From the NCBI GenBank assembly GCA_900552875.1, contig USCS01000052.1, positions 1-9,319 of the forward strand: a stretch of 9,319 nucleotides of DNA, written 5' to 3'. The first letter of the stretch is position 1; every line of letters starts with the position of its first letter. This document shows positions 1 to 6,453 of this stretch, in pieces. The stretch comes from an uncultured Collinsella sp. GTDB lineage: Bacteria > Actinomycetota > Coriobacteriia > Coriobacteriales > Coriobacteriaceae. Position numbers and translations under genes: made by a program. Below the pieces are notes generated by a model. That model was not told the origin of the DNA, did not search any database, and saw only the letters and a program-made list of their open reading frames with translations.

Positions 1-245
1 TCCAGGAAGGCGATCTGCTGGTGATGGCCGCCCCAACGTTCGAAGAGCGTGCCGAGGTTACGCTGCGCGAGGTCACCGTGACGCCCTACGGTCGCCTGGC
101 CGGCCAGCGCCTGCGCGATGTGCCGCAAGGCAAGCATCCGTTTATTGTGGTGATGCTCAAGCGCGAAGGCCAAACGATCATCCCCGACGGCAACACCCTC
201 ATATACGCCGGCGACGAAGCCGTCATCGCCACGCTGGCGTCGTAG
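1..245 (+). CDS. C-terminal end of a transporter with a TrkA-C (RCK_C) domain (5' partial)
   Basis: The reading frame is open from the left edge (first full codon at position 3) to TAG at 243-245, so the gene starts outside the window. About 80 residues are visible. They begin with a short EGDLLVMAAP stretch that looks like the end of a preceding regulatory domain. A TrkA-C-like module follows: a beta-rich start (VTLREVTV), the GRLAGQRLRDV turn, then IVVMLKREGQTIIPDGNTLI and AGDEAVI. This RxGxxIIPxGxTxIxxGDxxxI pattern is typical of RCK_C domains, which sense ligands in K+/H+ antiporters, Trk/Kch channels and some ClC chloride exchangers. A membrane transporter, perhaps a K+/H+ antiporter, is the likely whole protein, but the transport domain is not visible so the substrate cannot be assigned. 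The internal GTG/ATG codons near 21-26 are not real starts. Confidence 0.75.
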   Translation, partial: QEGDLLVMAAPTFEERAEVTLREVTVTPYGRLAGQRLRDVPQGKHPFIVVMLKREGQTIIPDGNTLIYAGDEAVIATLAS

Positions 246-337
246 TGACCAGGAGGTGGCTAATTTGCGACGAAGAGATCAAGCGCCTAGAGAACCTTAT
301 GTCTTCGCTCGCTGATTTGGATTTGCCTGAGGAGTAA
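245..337 (+). CDS. possible 30-aa small protein with uncertain start
   Basis: Directly after the transporter there is a short frame ending in TAA at 335-337. Its last 23 codons read like a real small acidic helix: CDEEIKRLENLMSSLADLDL, followed by PEE. An excellent ribosome binding site, AGGAGGT (251-257), precedes it, but this frame has no ATG, GTG or TTG at a suitable distance. GTG at 245 overlaps the previous stop codon by one base and lies upstream of that site. ATT at 263 sits about five bases behind it and could be a rare start. TTG at 265 is well spaced but opens another frame of only 16 residues with no protein-like character. The peptide matches no family I recognise. It may be a genuine small ORF, a gene with a damaged start codon, or chance. 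Confidence 0.3.
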   Translation: MTRRWLICDEEIKRLENLMSSLADLDLPEE

Positions 338-424
338 AGCGCCCCTCCCCCATGTAACCATCCTGTAAATCATAGCGGCGCACTCGGGTTTTGCTGTGAT
401 GCGGTCGCGCCTGACGCTGCACTG

Positions 425-433
425 TGCTAAAGT
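425..433 (+). promoter_or_regulatory. possible extended -10 promoter of serC-serA
   Basis: TGC followed by TAAAGT forms an extended -10 element (TGn plus a hexamer matching TATAAT at four of six positions), placing a transcription start near 440 and a leader of about 30 nt before the serC ATG. No convincing -35 hexamer lies 16-18 bases upstream, which extended -10 promoters can tolerate. This is a pattern match only. Confidence 0.3.
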
Positions 434-471
434 ATCCCGAACGTTCAAACGACTACGAGGGGAACCAGAAG

Positions 472-1596
472 ATGGCACGTGTGCACAACTTCTCAGCTGG
501 CCCGGCCGCACTGCCTACAAGCGTGCTCGCCGAGATCGCCGACGAGATGATGGACTACCGCGGTTGCGGCATGTCCGTGCTCGAGATGAGCCATCGATCT
601 AGCATGTACCAGCAGATCATCGACGACGCCGAGGCAACCCTGCGCCGTCTGCTGAGCATCCCGGACAACTACCGTGTCCTGTTTTTACAGGGCGGCGCCA
701 CGCTGCAGTTTGCGGGCATCCCCATGAACCTCATGCGCCGCGGCCGCGCCGGCTACGTCGTGACCGGCAACTTTGCCAACAAGGCGTACAAAGAGGCCGC
801 CAAGTACGGCGAGGCCGTGCTGCTCGCGAGCTCCGAGGACACCAACTTCGACCGCATCCCCGACATGGCCGACATCAACGCGCGCATTGCCGCCGAGGCC
901 GCGGGCGACGGGCTCGACTACGTCTACATCTGCCAGAACAACACCATCTTTGGCACCATGTTCCACGAGCTGCCCGATTGCGGCGACGTGCCGCTGGTCG
1001 CCGATGTCTCGAGCTGTTTTCTGTCGCAGCCGCTCGACGTCGAGCGCTACGGCCTCATCTACGCCGGCGCGCAGAAAAACGCCGGCGCCGCGGGTGTGAC
1101 CGTGGTCATTGTGCGCGACGACCTCATCGCCGACGGCCCCGCCTTTGCGCAGACGCCGCAGTATCTGGACCTTAAGACCCAGGCCGCCAAGGGCTCCATG
1201 CTCAACACGCCCAACACCTTTGGCATCTACGTGTGCGGCAAGGTATTCCGTTGGGTTGAGGAGACCGGCGGACTTGCCGCCATGGCCGAACGCAACTGGG
1301 CCAAGGCCAACCTGCTCTATGACCTGCTCGAGCACAGCGAGCTGTTCCATGGCACCGCGCAGGAGGACAGCCGCTCCATCGCCAACGTCACCTTCCGTAC
1401 CGGCGACGCCGAGCTCGACGCGGCCTTTGTCGCAGGCGCGGCCGAGCACCAGATTCAAAACGTCAAGGGCCATCGTCTGGTAGGCGGCATGCGCGCTAGC
1501 GTCTACAACGCCGTAACCATGGAAGACGTGCAGGCACTGGCCACGTACATGAAGGACTTCGAAGCGCAGCATAGTTTGAGTCCGCGATCTAACTAG
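472..1596 (+). CDS. serC: phosphoserine aminotransferase SerC
   Basis: SerC uses pyridoxal phosphate and glutamate to convert 3-phosphohydroxypyruvate to O-phosphoserine, the second step of cytosolic serine synthesis. The 374-residue product is close to the roughly 360 of E. coli SerC. It starts with HNFSAGPAALP, the family's N-terminal signature. It has the cofactor phosphate-binding QGGATLQF near residues 73-80 and the Schiff-base lysine in YAGAQKN (Lys202), followed by GSMLNTPNTFGIY and the C-terminal GHRLVGGMRASVYNA. Small departures from the usual pattern are SSCFLSQP where SSxxLSRP is common, and GAAG after the lysine where GPAG is usual. ATG 472 was chosen because the homologous N-terminus begins there and GAGGGG (457-462) is well spaced. 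A GTG at 424 would add 16 unrelated residues. serA follows 68 bp downstream. Confidence 0.95.
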   Translation: MARVHNFSAGPAALPTSVLAEIADEMMDYRGCGMSVLEMSHRSSMYQQIIDDAEATLRRLLSIPDNYRVLFLQGGATLQFAGIPMNLMRRGRAGYVVTGNFANKAYKEAAKYGEAVLLASSEDTNFDRIPDMADINARIAAEAAGDGLDYVYICQNNTIFGTMFHELPDCGDVPLVADVSSCFLSQPLDVERYGLIYAGAQKNAGAAGVTVVIVRDDLIADGPAFAQTPQYLDLKTQAAKGSMLNTPNTFGIYVCGKVFRWVEETGGLAAMAERNWAKANLLYDLLEHSELFHGTAQEDSRSIANVTFRTGDAELDAAFVAGAAEHQIQNVKGHRLVGGMRASVYNAVTMEDVQALATYMKDFEAQHSLSPRSN

Positions 1597-1612
1597 CCCG
1601 CAACGCGCGGGC
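1596..1612 (+). other. GC hairpin at the serC stop codon
   Basis: GCCCGC and GCGGGC form a six-base-pair stem around a five-base loop, beginning at the last base of the serC stop codon. No T-tract follows, so it is unlikely to be a full terminator. It could protect the serC 3' end or tune read-through into serA. The stem is visible but any role is inferred. Confidence 0.3.
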
Positions 1613-1664
1613 CGACCAGCCAATTCAAACCACTCGTTTTAACAAACCCGCTAAGGAGTTTTTC

Positions 1665-2828
1665 ATGCGCAAGATTAAGACCATCGACGACATTACCAAA
1701 GACGGCAAAGTCGAGTTTGGCGAGGGCTACGAATTTGTGAGCACCGCCGAAGAGGCCGACGCGATCCTGATGCGCTCGACCGACCTGCACGGCTACGAGC
1801 TGCCCGAGGGCATCCGCGCCATCGCCCGCTGCGGTGCCGGCGTCAACAACATCCCCGTCGAGGAGTACGCCAAGAAGGGCGTCGTCGTCTTTAACTCCCC
1901 CGGCGCCAACAGCAACGCCGTCAAGGAGCTCGTCCTGGGCATGCTGGTGCTTTCGAGCCGCGGCGTAGTGCAGTCGATGAACTGGGTGCGCGACAACGCC
2001 GACGACCCCGAGATCCAGGTCGATGCCGAGAAAGCCAAGAAGGCCTTTGTGGGCCGCGAGCTCAAGGGCAAGCGCATCGGCGTCATCGGCCTGGGCAACG
2101 TGGGCTCCAAGGTCGCCAACGCCTGCGTCGATCTGGGCATGGACGTCTACGGCTACGATCCGTTCATTTCCGTTGAGCACGCGTGGGTGCTGAGCCGCGA
2201 GGTGCAGCGCGTGGGCACGCTCGAGGATCTCTGCCGCGGCTGCGACTACCTCACCGTACACGTGCCCAGCAAGGCCGACACCATCGGCATGATCAGCACC
2301 GAGCAGATCAACCTGCTGGCCCCGGACGCCGTGCTGATCAACTACGCACGCGAGACCATCATTGACGAGGACGCCGTCGACGCCGCCCTGCGCGAGGGCA
2401 AGCTCAGCTGGTTTAGCTGCGACTTTGCCACGCCCAAGACCGTCAAGATGCCCAACACGTTTATCACCACGCACTCGGGCGCCGGCACCGGCGAGGCCGA
2501 GGCCAACTGCGCCGATATGGCCATCAGCGAGCTCAAGGATTACCTGGAGAACGGCAATATCGCGCACAGCGTCAACTATCCTGCCTGCAGCATGGGCAAG
2601 GCGCGCGCCGCAAGCCGCATCGCCTGCCTGCACGCCAACGTGCCCAACATGATCGGCCAGATCACGGCAATCCTGGCCAAAGACAACGCCAACGTGCAGC
2701 GTATGACCAACGAGTCCGCCGGCGAGAACGCCTACACCATGTTCGACACCGATGAGCACCTGGACAGCAGCACCATCGAGGCGCTCAAGCAGATTCCGTC
2801 GATGTATCGCGTGCGCGTGATCAAGTAG
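1665..2828 (+). CDS. serA: D-3-phosphoglycerate dehydrogenase SerA, short ACT-domain form
   Basis: SerA oxidises 3-phosphoglycerate to 3-phosphohydroxypyruvate with NAD+, the committed step of serine synthesis and the supplier of SerC's substrate. The 387-residue protein carries substrate-loop residues RCGAGVNN (55-62), a Rossmann NAD site GLGNVG (142-147), the catalytic arginine in NYARETIIDEDA (Arg229) and the catalytic histidine in TTHSGAGTGEAE (His270). An ACT domain (about 319-387, IACLHANVPNMIGQITAIL) is a likely serine-sensing or allosteric module. The length fits the short SerA class that lacks the large intervening domain. The dyad glutamate normally found after the conserved DF or DVF motif (as in DVFPTEP or DFADEE) is not seen: the segment here reads CDFATPKTV (252-260). 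Start ATG 1665 has AAGGAG six bases upstream. It is probably co-transcribed with serC, because no terminator separates them and both are on the same strand. Confidence 0.95.
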   Translation: MRKIKTIDDITKDGKVEFGEGYEFVSTAEEADAILMRSTDLHGYELPEGIRAIARCGAGVNNIPVEEYAKKGVVVFNSPGANSNAVKELVLGMLVLSSRGVVQSMNWVRDNADDPEIQVDAEKAKKAFVGRELKGKRIGVIGLGNVGSKVANACVDLGMDVYGYDPFISVEHAWVLSREVQRVGTLEDLCRGCDYLTVHVPSKADTIGMISTEQINLLAPDAVLINYARETIIDEDAVDAALREGKLSWFSCDFATPKTVKMPNTFITTHSGAGTGEAEANCADMAISELKDYLENGNIAHSVNYPACSMGKARAASRIACLHANVPNMIGQITAILAKDNANVQRMTNESAGENAYTMFDTDEHLDSSTIEALKQIPSMYRVRVIK

Positions 2829-2867
2829 CGTCGGCGCCAAGCCTGCCAGACAGGCCATGAAGCCCAT

Positions 2868-2898
2868 TCGGCCCCCGTTTTCACGAAACGGGGGCCGA
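2868..2898 (+). terminator. hairpin terminator after serA
   Basis: A near-perfect 13-base-pair stem (T-CGGCCCCCGTTT pairing with AAACGGGGGCCG-A) around a five-base loop lies 39 bases past the serA stop. The tail is only modestly T-rich (TTTCGTT), but the stem strength and position at the operon end make it the likely serCA terminator. Confidence 0.8.
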
Positions 2899-2916
2899 TT
2901 TCGTTGCTCCGGACGA

Positions 2917-3103
2917 CTTTAGAAATGATACCCAGAACAAGTTTTTTCGGATAATCGACAGTAAGACCCAAATCACCAAGCGCACCCCTTTTGATAAACA
3001 ACTTTATCAGGGACTTTAGTGGGTAATAATCGATTTCTATATGCCGAATGTAAGTTGACTGTCCATTTTCCGAAACAACTTATTCTAAATAGCATTTTTA
3101 ATG
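2917..3103. repeat. 187-bp AT-rich element with 46-nt imperfect inverted arms
   Basis: Within the gene-free stretch 2829-3176, the left arm (2917-2962) and the reverse complement of the right arm (3058-3103) match at 36 of 46 positions with no gaps. The inner 29 bases of the arms match at 25. The shared inner core is AAGTTKTTTCGGAWAATSGACAGT. Between the arms is a second hairpin, TGATAAA-CAAC-TTTATCA (2992-3009), whose loop region repeats the AAACAACTT word found in the right arm. The element is much more AT-rich than the neighbouring genes and contains no plausible ORF. It resembles a non-autonomous mobile element (MITE), with TA at 2920-2921 and 3099-3100 as possible ends. A structured RNA is the main alternative, since several mismatches would still pair as G-U. 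The inverted repeat is directly seen and the interpretation is inferred. Confidence 0.6.
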
Positions 3104-3110
3104 CCCTTCC

Positions 3111-3132
3111 AAGGCGAAACTGAAGCCTTTTT
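3111..3132 (+). terminator. weak hairpin plus T-tract, possible terminator
   Basis: AAGGC (3111-3115) pairs with GCCTT (3125-3129) and runs directly into TTTTT (3128-3132). The stem is only five base pairs with a nine-base loop. It could end a plus-strand transcript from the inverted-repeat element just upstream, but chance is quite possible. From 3133 to 3176 I see nothing beyond a six-base-pair inverted repeat, TCGCGC/GCGCGA (3150-3155 and 3171-3176), just past the minus-strand gene's stop. Confidence 0.22.
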
Positions 3133-3176
3133 GCGACCAGAACTCTAGCTCGCGCTACCGTTTACCCACCGCGCGA

Positions 3177-4226
3177 CTACATTCCCGCCCAATCGATAAA
3201 AATCTCTTCACGAAGCCGCCGTTCGAGCTCCTGCTGCCGAGGCGTCTTGTCTTTCAGTGGCGCATCGAGATAGGACATAATGAGCTCCATCACCACGCGG
3301 AAGGCATCAGAGTCGGCCAGCTGGCCATAGGTCATCAGAACGACGGGATATCCCATCGCTTGCAGCGCCGTCGTTCGATCGGAGTCCGAGATCTTGGATT
3401 CAATGGATCCATGAATGGCTTTACCTTGGCATTCAACCAGGCACTCTCGGCTGCCGTCCTTATTTGCCAGCAGGATATCGGCATAGCGCCTATCAAGCCC
3501 CGAAATCAGACGGGCACTGCGCGTCATACGAATCTCAACGTTATTGGTAAGGCGCAGCCCTTCGCCGCCGCGCAACCTCGTAAGGCCAAACAGCATCGAA
3601 GCCTGGACCTCAAGCGGCGATGCCGCCACCCCCGTAATGCATTTCGCGGCACGTGTGAACGATTTAGCACCGCGGAGCCCCGGGATCTTATCGACGTACT
3701 CTGTAAGTTCAGAGAACTCGATCAAGGGCGGTCGTTTCCACAGGTCCGTTGGATTCCCCGAGACATCCTTTACATTTTCCCAACCCAACCGTGCGTCACC
3801 CCACCGGTCCCCATATGCCTGCACAAGTGCCGACTTTACCTGAGGCGCAATCTTGCACACGGCAAAGGTGCCGCACATCTCATACATGCACATGATCAGA
3901 CGCTCGTTTGAGACCGAGAAAGCCAGGGTCAGCAGGGTAAAGAGCGGGGACGCGACATCGAGGCCAAACTCTGTCTGCCGCACGGAGCCAAACGGCCTCT
4001 CCCCGTTCCAAACATGCCTGACAATGCGATCGCCCTTACGCCCGCAGCCGCCCTGCGACAACACGTGTAACGGGGTGCCCAGGAAATGCTTGACGAGGGG
4101 ATGCTCACAAAGATGCTCCCTGCGCGGATCGTCCGCAGAATCGGGCAGGTCCGGCATTATCGCCAAGACCTGTGGAGGTATCCGGTGATACCGAAAGGCA
4201 GATATGTCGCACAGCATGTCGTCCAT
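3177..4226 (-). CDS. nuclease-like protein of unknown role with C-terminal DUF559/Vsr-like domain
   Basis: The 349-residue product belongs to a type of protein I associate with Coriobacteriia: an N-terminal region (LCDISAFRYHRIPP, residues 5-18; ASPLFTLLTLAF, 92-103; YEMCGTFAV, 115-123), a linker with AASPLEVQASMLFGL (201-215), then a C-terminal domain resembling DUF559/Vsr-like PD-(D/E)XK nucleases. Candidate active-site residues are Asp250 (YADILL), Glu265 and Gln267 (VECQG) and His272, followed by SDSDRTTALQAMGYPVVLMTYGQL. The D...ExQ arrangement replaces the usual ExK lysine with Gln, as in the restriction enzyme BglII. Nuclease activity is inferred, not shown. It has no partner methylase or antitoxin nearby. 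The start is uncertain: ATG 4226 has no clear ribosome binding site, ATG 4217 is an alternative, and the frame stays open upstream with basic, possibly coding sequence. The neighbouring bases are less GC-rich than in serCA, consistent with transfer or low expression. Confidence 0.7.
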   Translation of the reverse strand: MDDMLCDISAFRYHRIPPQVLAIMPDLPDSADDPRREHLCEHPLVKHFLGTPLHVLSQGGCGRKGDRIVRHVWNGERPFGSVRQTEFGLDVASPLFTLLTLAFSVSNERLIMCMYEMCGTFAVCKIAPQVKSALVQAYGDRWGDARLGWENVKDVSGNPTDLWKRPPLIEFSELTEYVDKIPGLRGAKSFTRAAKCITGVAASPLEVQASMLFGLTRLRGGEGLRLTNNVEIRMTRSARLISGLDRRYADILLANKDGSRECLVECQGKAIHGSIESKISDSDRTTALQAMGYPVVLMTYGQLADSDAFRVVMELIMSYLDAPLKDKTPRQQELERRLREEIFIDWAGM

Positions 4227-4296
4227 GAAGGGTACGTACCCACCGCGTCGTTTGTAAACCCGCCTGGACGGCAAACGCGCTGGCTCGGCCTGCGAA

Positions 4297-4346
4297 CGGT
4301 AAATACCGCTGCGCGCACGCCGCAGATCTCTCAGGAGGCTTACAAT
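4297..4346. promoter_or_regulatory. divergent promoter region with small palindrome
   Basis: This stretch lies between the divergent nuclease-like and M20 genes. CGGTA-AA-TACCG (4297-4308) is an inverted repeat with five-base arms, and on the minus strand its centre gives TATTTA, a possible -10 for the nuclease-like gene. On the plus strand TACAAT (4341-4346) matches the -10 consensus at five of six positions and would start the M20 transcript near 4353. No good -35 hexamers are visible for either, so this is only a tentative placement. Confidence 0.25.
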
Positions 4347-4380
4347 CGGTTTGGAAAGCAGACTGATTGTGAGGTTGCAT

Positions 4381-5601
4381 ATGGTTGATGAGGACTTTGC
4401 CTGGCGGCTTGCGCAGGAGCTCGTGCGGATCGACAGCTCAGACCCGGGCGCGTATGAGGATGAAATTGAGCGGTATATCAAAGCGCTGGTTGAGGCTCAG
4501 CTGGAGCGGTTGAGTCGTCCGGTACTCCATGCCGTGCAGATCGAGGAACTCGAGGTGCTGCCCGGGCGCCGCAACCTTAAAGTCGCCGTGCCGGGCCAAA
4601 GCGACGAGCCGCGGCTGGTCTATATCTGCCACATGGATACCGTCACCTTGGGTGATGGCTGGGACGCAAACACGCCGCCGCTCGGGGCGGTTGTACGCAA
4701 CGACAAACTCTATGGCCGGGGCGCCTGCGACATGAAGGGTGGCCTGGCCTGCGCCATTGCCGCACTGGTCCATACGCTCGAGCGCGTGGCGGCGGATGGC
4801 GCGCTGCCACGCCGCGGCTTTTCGCTCATCTGCTCGGTCGACGAGGAAGACTTCATTCGCGGCTCAGAGGCCGCGATCGATGCTGGCTGGGTCGGCTCGC
4901 GTGAATGGGTGCTGGACACCGAACCCACCGACGGACAGATCCAGGTGGCGCACAAGGGGCGCACGTGGTTCGAGATTGAAATGGCTGGCGTAAAGGCGCA
5001 TGCGAGCCAGCCGTGGAAGGGCGCGGATGCCGTCGCCGCCATGGCCGAGGTCGTGTGTTCGCTCCGTCGCGCGTTTGTGGCGCTGCCCGTGCACGATGAG
5101 CTGGGATCTTCGACCATCACGTTTGGACAGATCGAAGGTGGCTACCGTCCCTATGTCGTACCCGACCGCGCCAAAGTCTGGGTCGACATGCGCCTGACCC
5201 CGCCGACCGATACGGCCGCCGCGACGCGCATGGTAGAGCAGGCCATCGCCGTCGCCGAAGCCGCCGTTCCCGGTTGCCATGGCAGCTACACCGTGACGGG
5301 CGACCGCCCCGCCATCGAGCGCGACCCAAACTCCCCCCTTCTAGCAGCGCTCAAGCGTGCCGCCGATGACGTGACGGACGCGGACACGACCGTCGGCTTC
5401 TTTACCGGCTACACCGACACCGCCGTCATTGCCGGCAAGACAGGTAATCGCAATTGCATGAGCTACGGTCCCGGGTCGCTCGCGCTCGCGCACAAGCCCA
5501 ACGAATATGTGCCCCACGCCGATATCGTTCGTTGTCAGCAGGTGCTAATCGCGCTCGCCGATAACGTGCTCTGGGACGCGAGCGGCCAAGTTGGGGCATA
5601 A
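4381..5601 (+). CDS. M20 family zinc metallopeptidase/deacylase (ArgE/DapE-like)
   Basis: A cytosolic M20 hydrolase that would cleave an amide bond in a small N-acyl amino acid or peptide using two metal ions. All expected ligands are present over 406 residues: His84 in ICHMDT, bridging Asp117 in GACDMKGG, catalytic base Glu155 followed by ligand Glu156 in VDEED, Asp179 in LDTEP and His371 in LAHKPNEYV. The lid/dimerisation domain carries His207 in VKAHASQPWKGADAV. Family length is about 370-410, so the protein appears complete and intact. The exact substrate cannot be read from sequence: acetylornithine, succinyl-diaminopimelate and dipeptide relatives share these motifs, and no arginine or lysine synthesis genes are adjacent. 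ATG 4381 is preferred, with a modest GTGAGGT eight to twelve bases upstream. A TTG at 4351 lies in the same frame behind AGGAGG (4333-4338) but is poorly spaced. The next gene follows after 39 bp, suggesting an operon. Confidence 0.88.
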   Translation: MVDEDFAWRLAQELVRIDSSDPGAYEDEIERYIKALVEAQLERLSRPVLHAVQIEELEVLPGRRNLKVAVPGQSDEPRLVYICHMDTVTLGDGWDANTPPLGAVVRNDKLYGRGACDMKGGLACAIAALVHTLERVAADGALPRRGFSLICSVDEEDFIRGSEAAIDAGWVGSREWVLDTEPTDGQIQVAHKGRTWFEIEMAGVKAHASQPWKGADAVAAMAEVVCSLRRAFVALPVHDELGSSTITFGQIEGGYRPYVVPDRAKVWVDMRLTPPTDTAAATRMVEQAIAVAEAAVPGCHGSYTVTGDRPAIERDPNSPLLAALKRAADDVTDADTTVGFFTGYTDTAVIAGKTGNRNCMSYGPGSLALAHKPNEYVPHADIVRCQQVLIALADNVLWDASGQVGA

Positions 5602-5640
5602 TAAGCCGCGAACAAACCGACTCGTGCGTTAGGACCGCCC

Positions 5641-6324
5641 ATGAAAGCACTTCCGTTTCCCTGCATCCGCCCGGCTCAGGACCGTGTGCTCGAGGCGCTG
5701 CCTGCAATGGGCAGTATCCTGAGCGGCAACGATGCTCTGCGCGGAGCCCTTGCCGATGGCCTGATGCTCAAGGACCCGGGTGCGGCGTATTACGTGTACG
5801 AATGCTCGGGCGAGCCGGAACGCGTGACGGGTGTCGTGGCGATTTGCCCGACGAGTGTACTTGCGGGCGACAAGAGCGATGCCAGCGCTGACGTGGCCGC
5901 CGCTGCGCGCGCGATCGCCGAGCTCAAAGTGCAGCCGCGCCCCGTGTCGCTCGCCTACGAGGCCTCGCCCGTCATGGATATCATCCTGGGCGCCGCCAAA
6001 GAGGGCGCGTCGCTCTACGCCGTTACCGACCCCGCGGGCATTACACACCGCGCGTGGGAGGTCAAGCGCGAGGACGCCGTCGGGGCCATCCGCGCTATGC
6101 TCGACCAAGCACCGGAGCCAGCACTGGTCGACGACCCTACCTACGCTGCCGCGCTGGTCGGGGCATCACAGCTCCTGACCGACGATGCCCGTGCCGCCGG
6201 CACCTACACGGGCAAAGAGCCGTTCAACTTTGCCGTAGCTGTACTCTTCCCCGCCGCGCAGGTCAGCGGCGGCGTGCCGCAGGTTCCGACGGGTCTGCTC
6301 ACGCACCAGGTCGCGCGGTTCTAG
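5641..6324 (+). CDS. short, divergent DUF1015-like protein
   Basis: The 227-residue product aligns by eye with the N-terminal half of DUF1015 proteins: LPFPCIRPAQDRV (4-16) for the PFxAxRP opening, SLAYEASPVMDIIL and LYAVTDPAGITHRAWEV (103-141) for the middle, and TGKEPFNFAVAVLFPAAQV (190-208) for the HTGxEPYNYxLAVLFPxxQL signature. Two things are unusual. The family's ADGHHR motif is replaced by VDDPTYAAALVGA (163-175), so the His-His-Arg is lost. The protein then stops, whereas full members continue to about 400 residues or more. The function of DUF1015 is unknown to me. Relatives are commonly found beside serC and serA in Firmicutes, and those genes lie about 2.8 kb upstream here. The reading frame is intact, with AGGA six bases before ATG 5641, so this looks like a reduced but expressed form rather than a fresh pseudogene. 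Confidence 0.65.
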   Translation: MKALPFPCIRPAQDRVLEALPAMGSILSGNDALRGALADGLMLKDPGAAYYVYECSGEPERVTGVVAICPTSVLAGDKSDASADVAAAARAIAELKVQPRPVSLAYEASPVMDIILGAAKEGASLYAVTDPAGITHRAWEVKREDAVGAIRAMLDQAPEPALVDDPTYAAALVGASQLLTDDARAAGTYTGKEPFNFAVAVLFPAAQVSGGVPQVPTGLLTHQVARF

Positions 6325-6369
6325 CAAGACCAGACCGTCCAGCACAAAAATCGGCAGCCCAACAAACAG

Positions 6370-6410
6370 GGGGCGGAGATGCAGCAGGTACATGCATCTC
6401 CGCCCCTTTT
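6370..6410 (+). terminator. strong rho-independent terminator
   Basis: A perfect 14-base-pair stem (GGGGCGGAGATGCA with TGCATCTCCGCCCC) around a nine-base loop is followed by TTTT. It ends the M20/DUF1015-like transcript, 45 bases after the stop codon. It also lies 43 bases past the end of the convergent minus-strand phosphatase gene, so the stem may serve both strands, although the minus-strand tail is less T-rich. Confidence 0.88.
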
Positions 6411-6453
6411 GCGTCGAGAAGTTGTGCCAGCGACCCGTGCCGCCACGCTCGCG

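Noticed and set aside
424..471. GTG start 16 codons upstream for serC
   Set aside because: The added residues have no match to SerC N-termini, and the GTG overlaps the likely -10 element; ATG 472 has a proper ribosome binding site.
685..1623. Long minus-strand frame opposite serC
   Set aside because: Antisense shadow of a strongly coding high-GC gene; composition is dominated by V, G, A, H and R with no domain.
1593..2867. 424-codon minus-strand frame opposite serA
   Set aside because: Antisense shadow; serA has clear motifs on the plus strand.
2732..3001. Minus-strand 89-codon frame reaching into the serA downstream region
   Set aside because: It runs through the terminator hairpin and into antisense serA, has no ribosome binding site or family resemblance, and its start lies inside the inverted-repeat element.
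4227..4481. N-terminal extension of the nuclease-like gene to 4481
   Set aside because: The outer part lies antisense to the M20 coding sequence and is Ser/Arg-rich shadow sequence. The inner part (about 4227-4340) may be coding but lacks a clear start.
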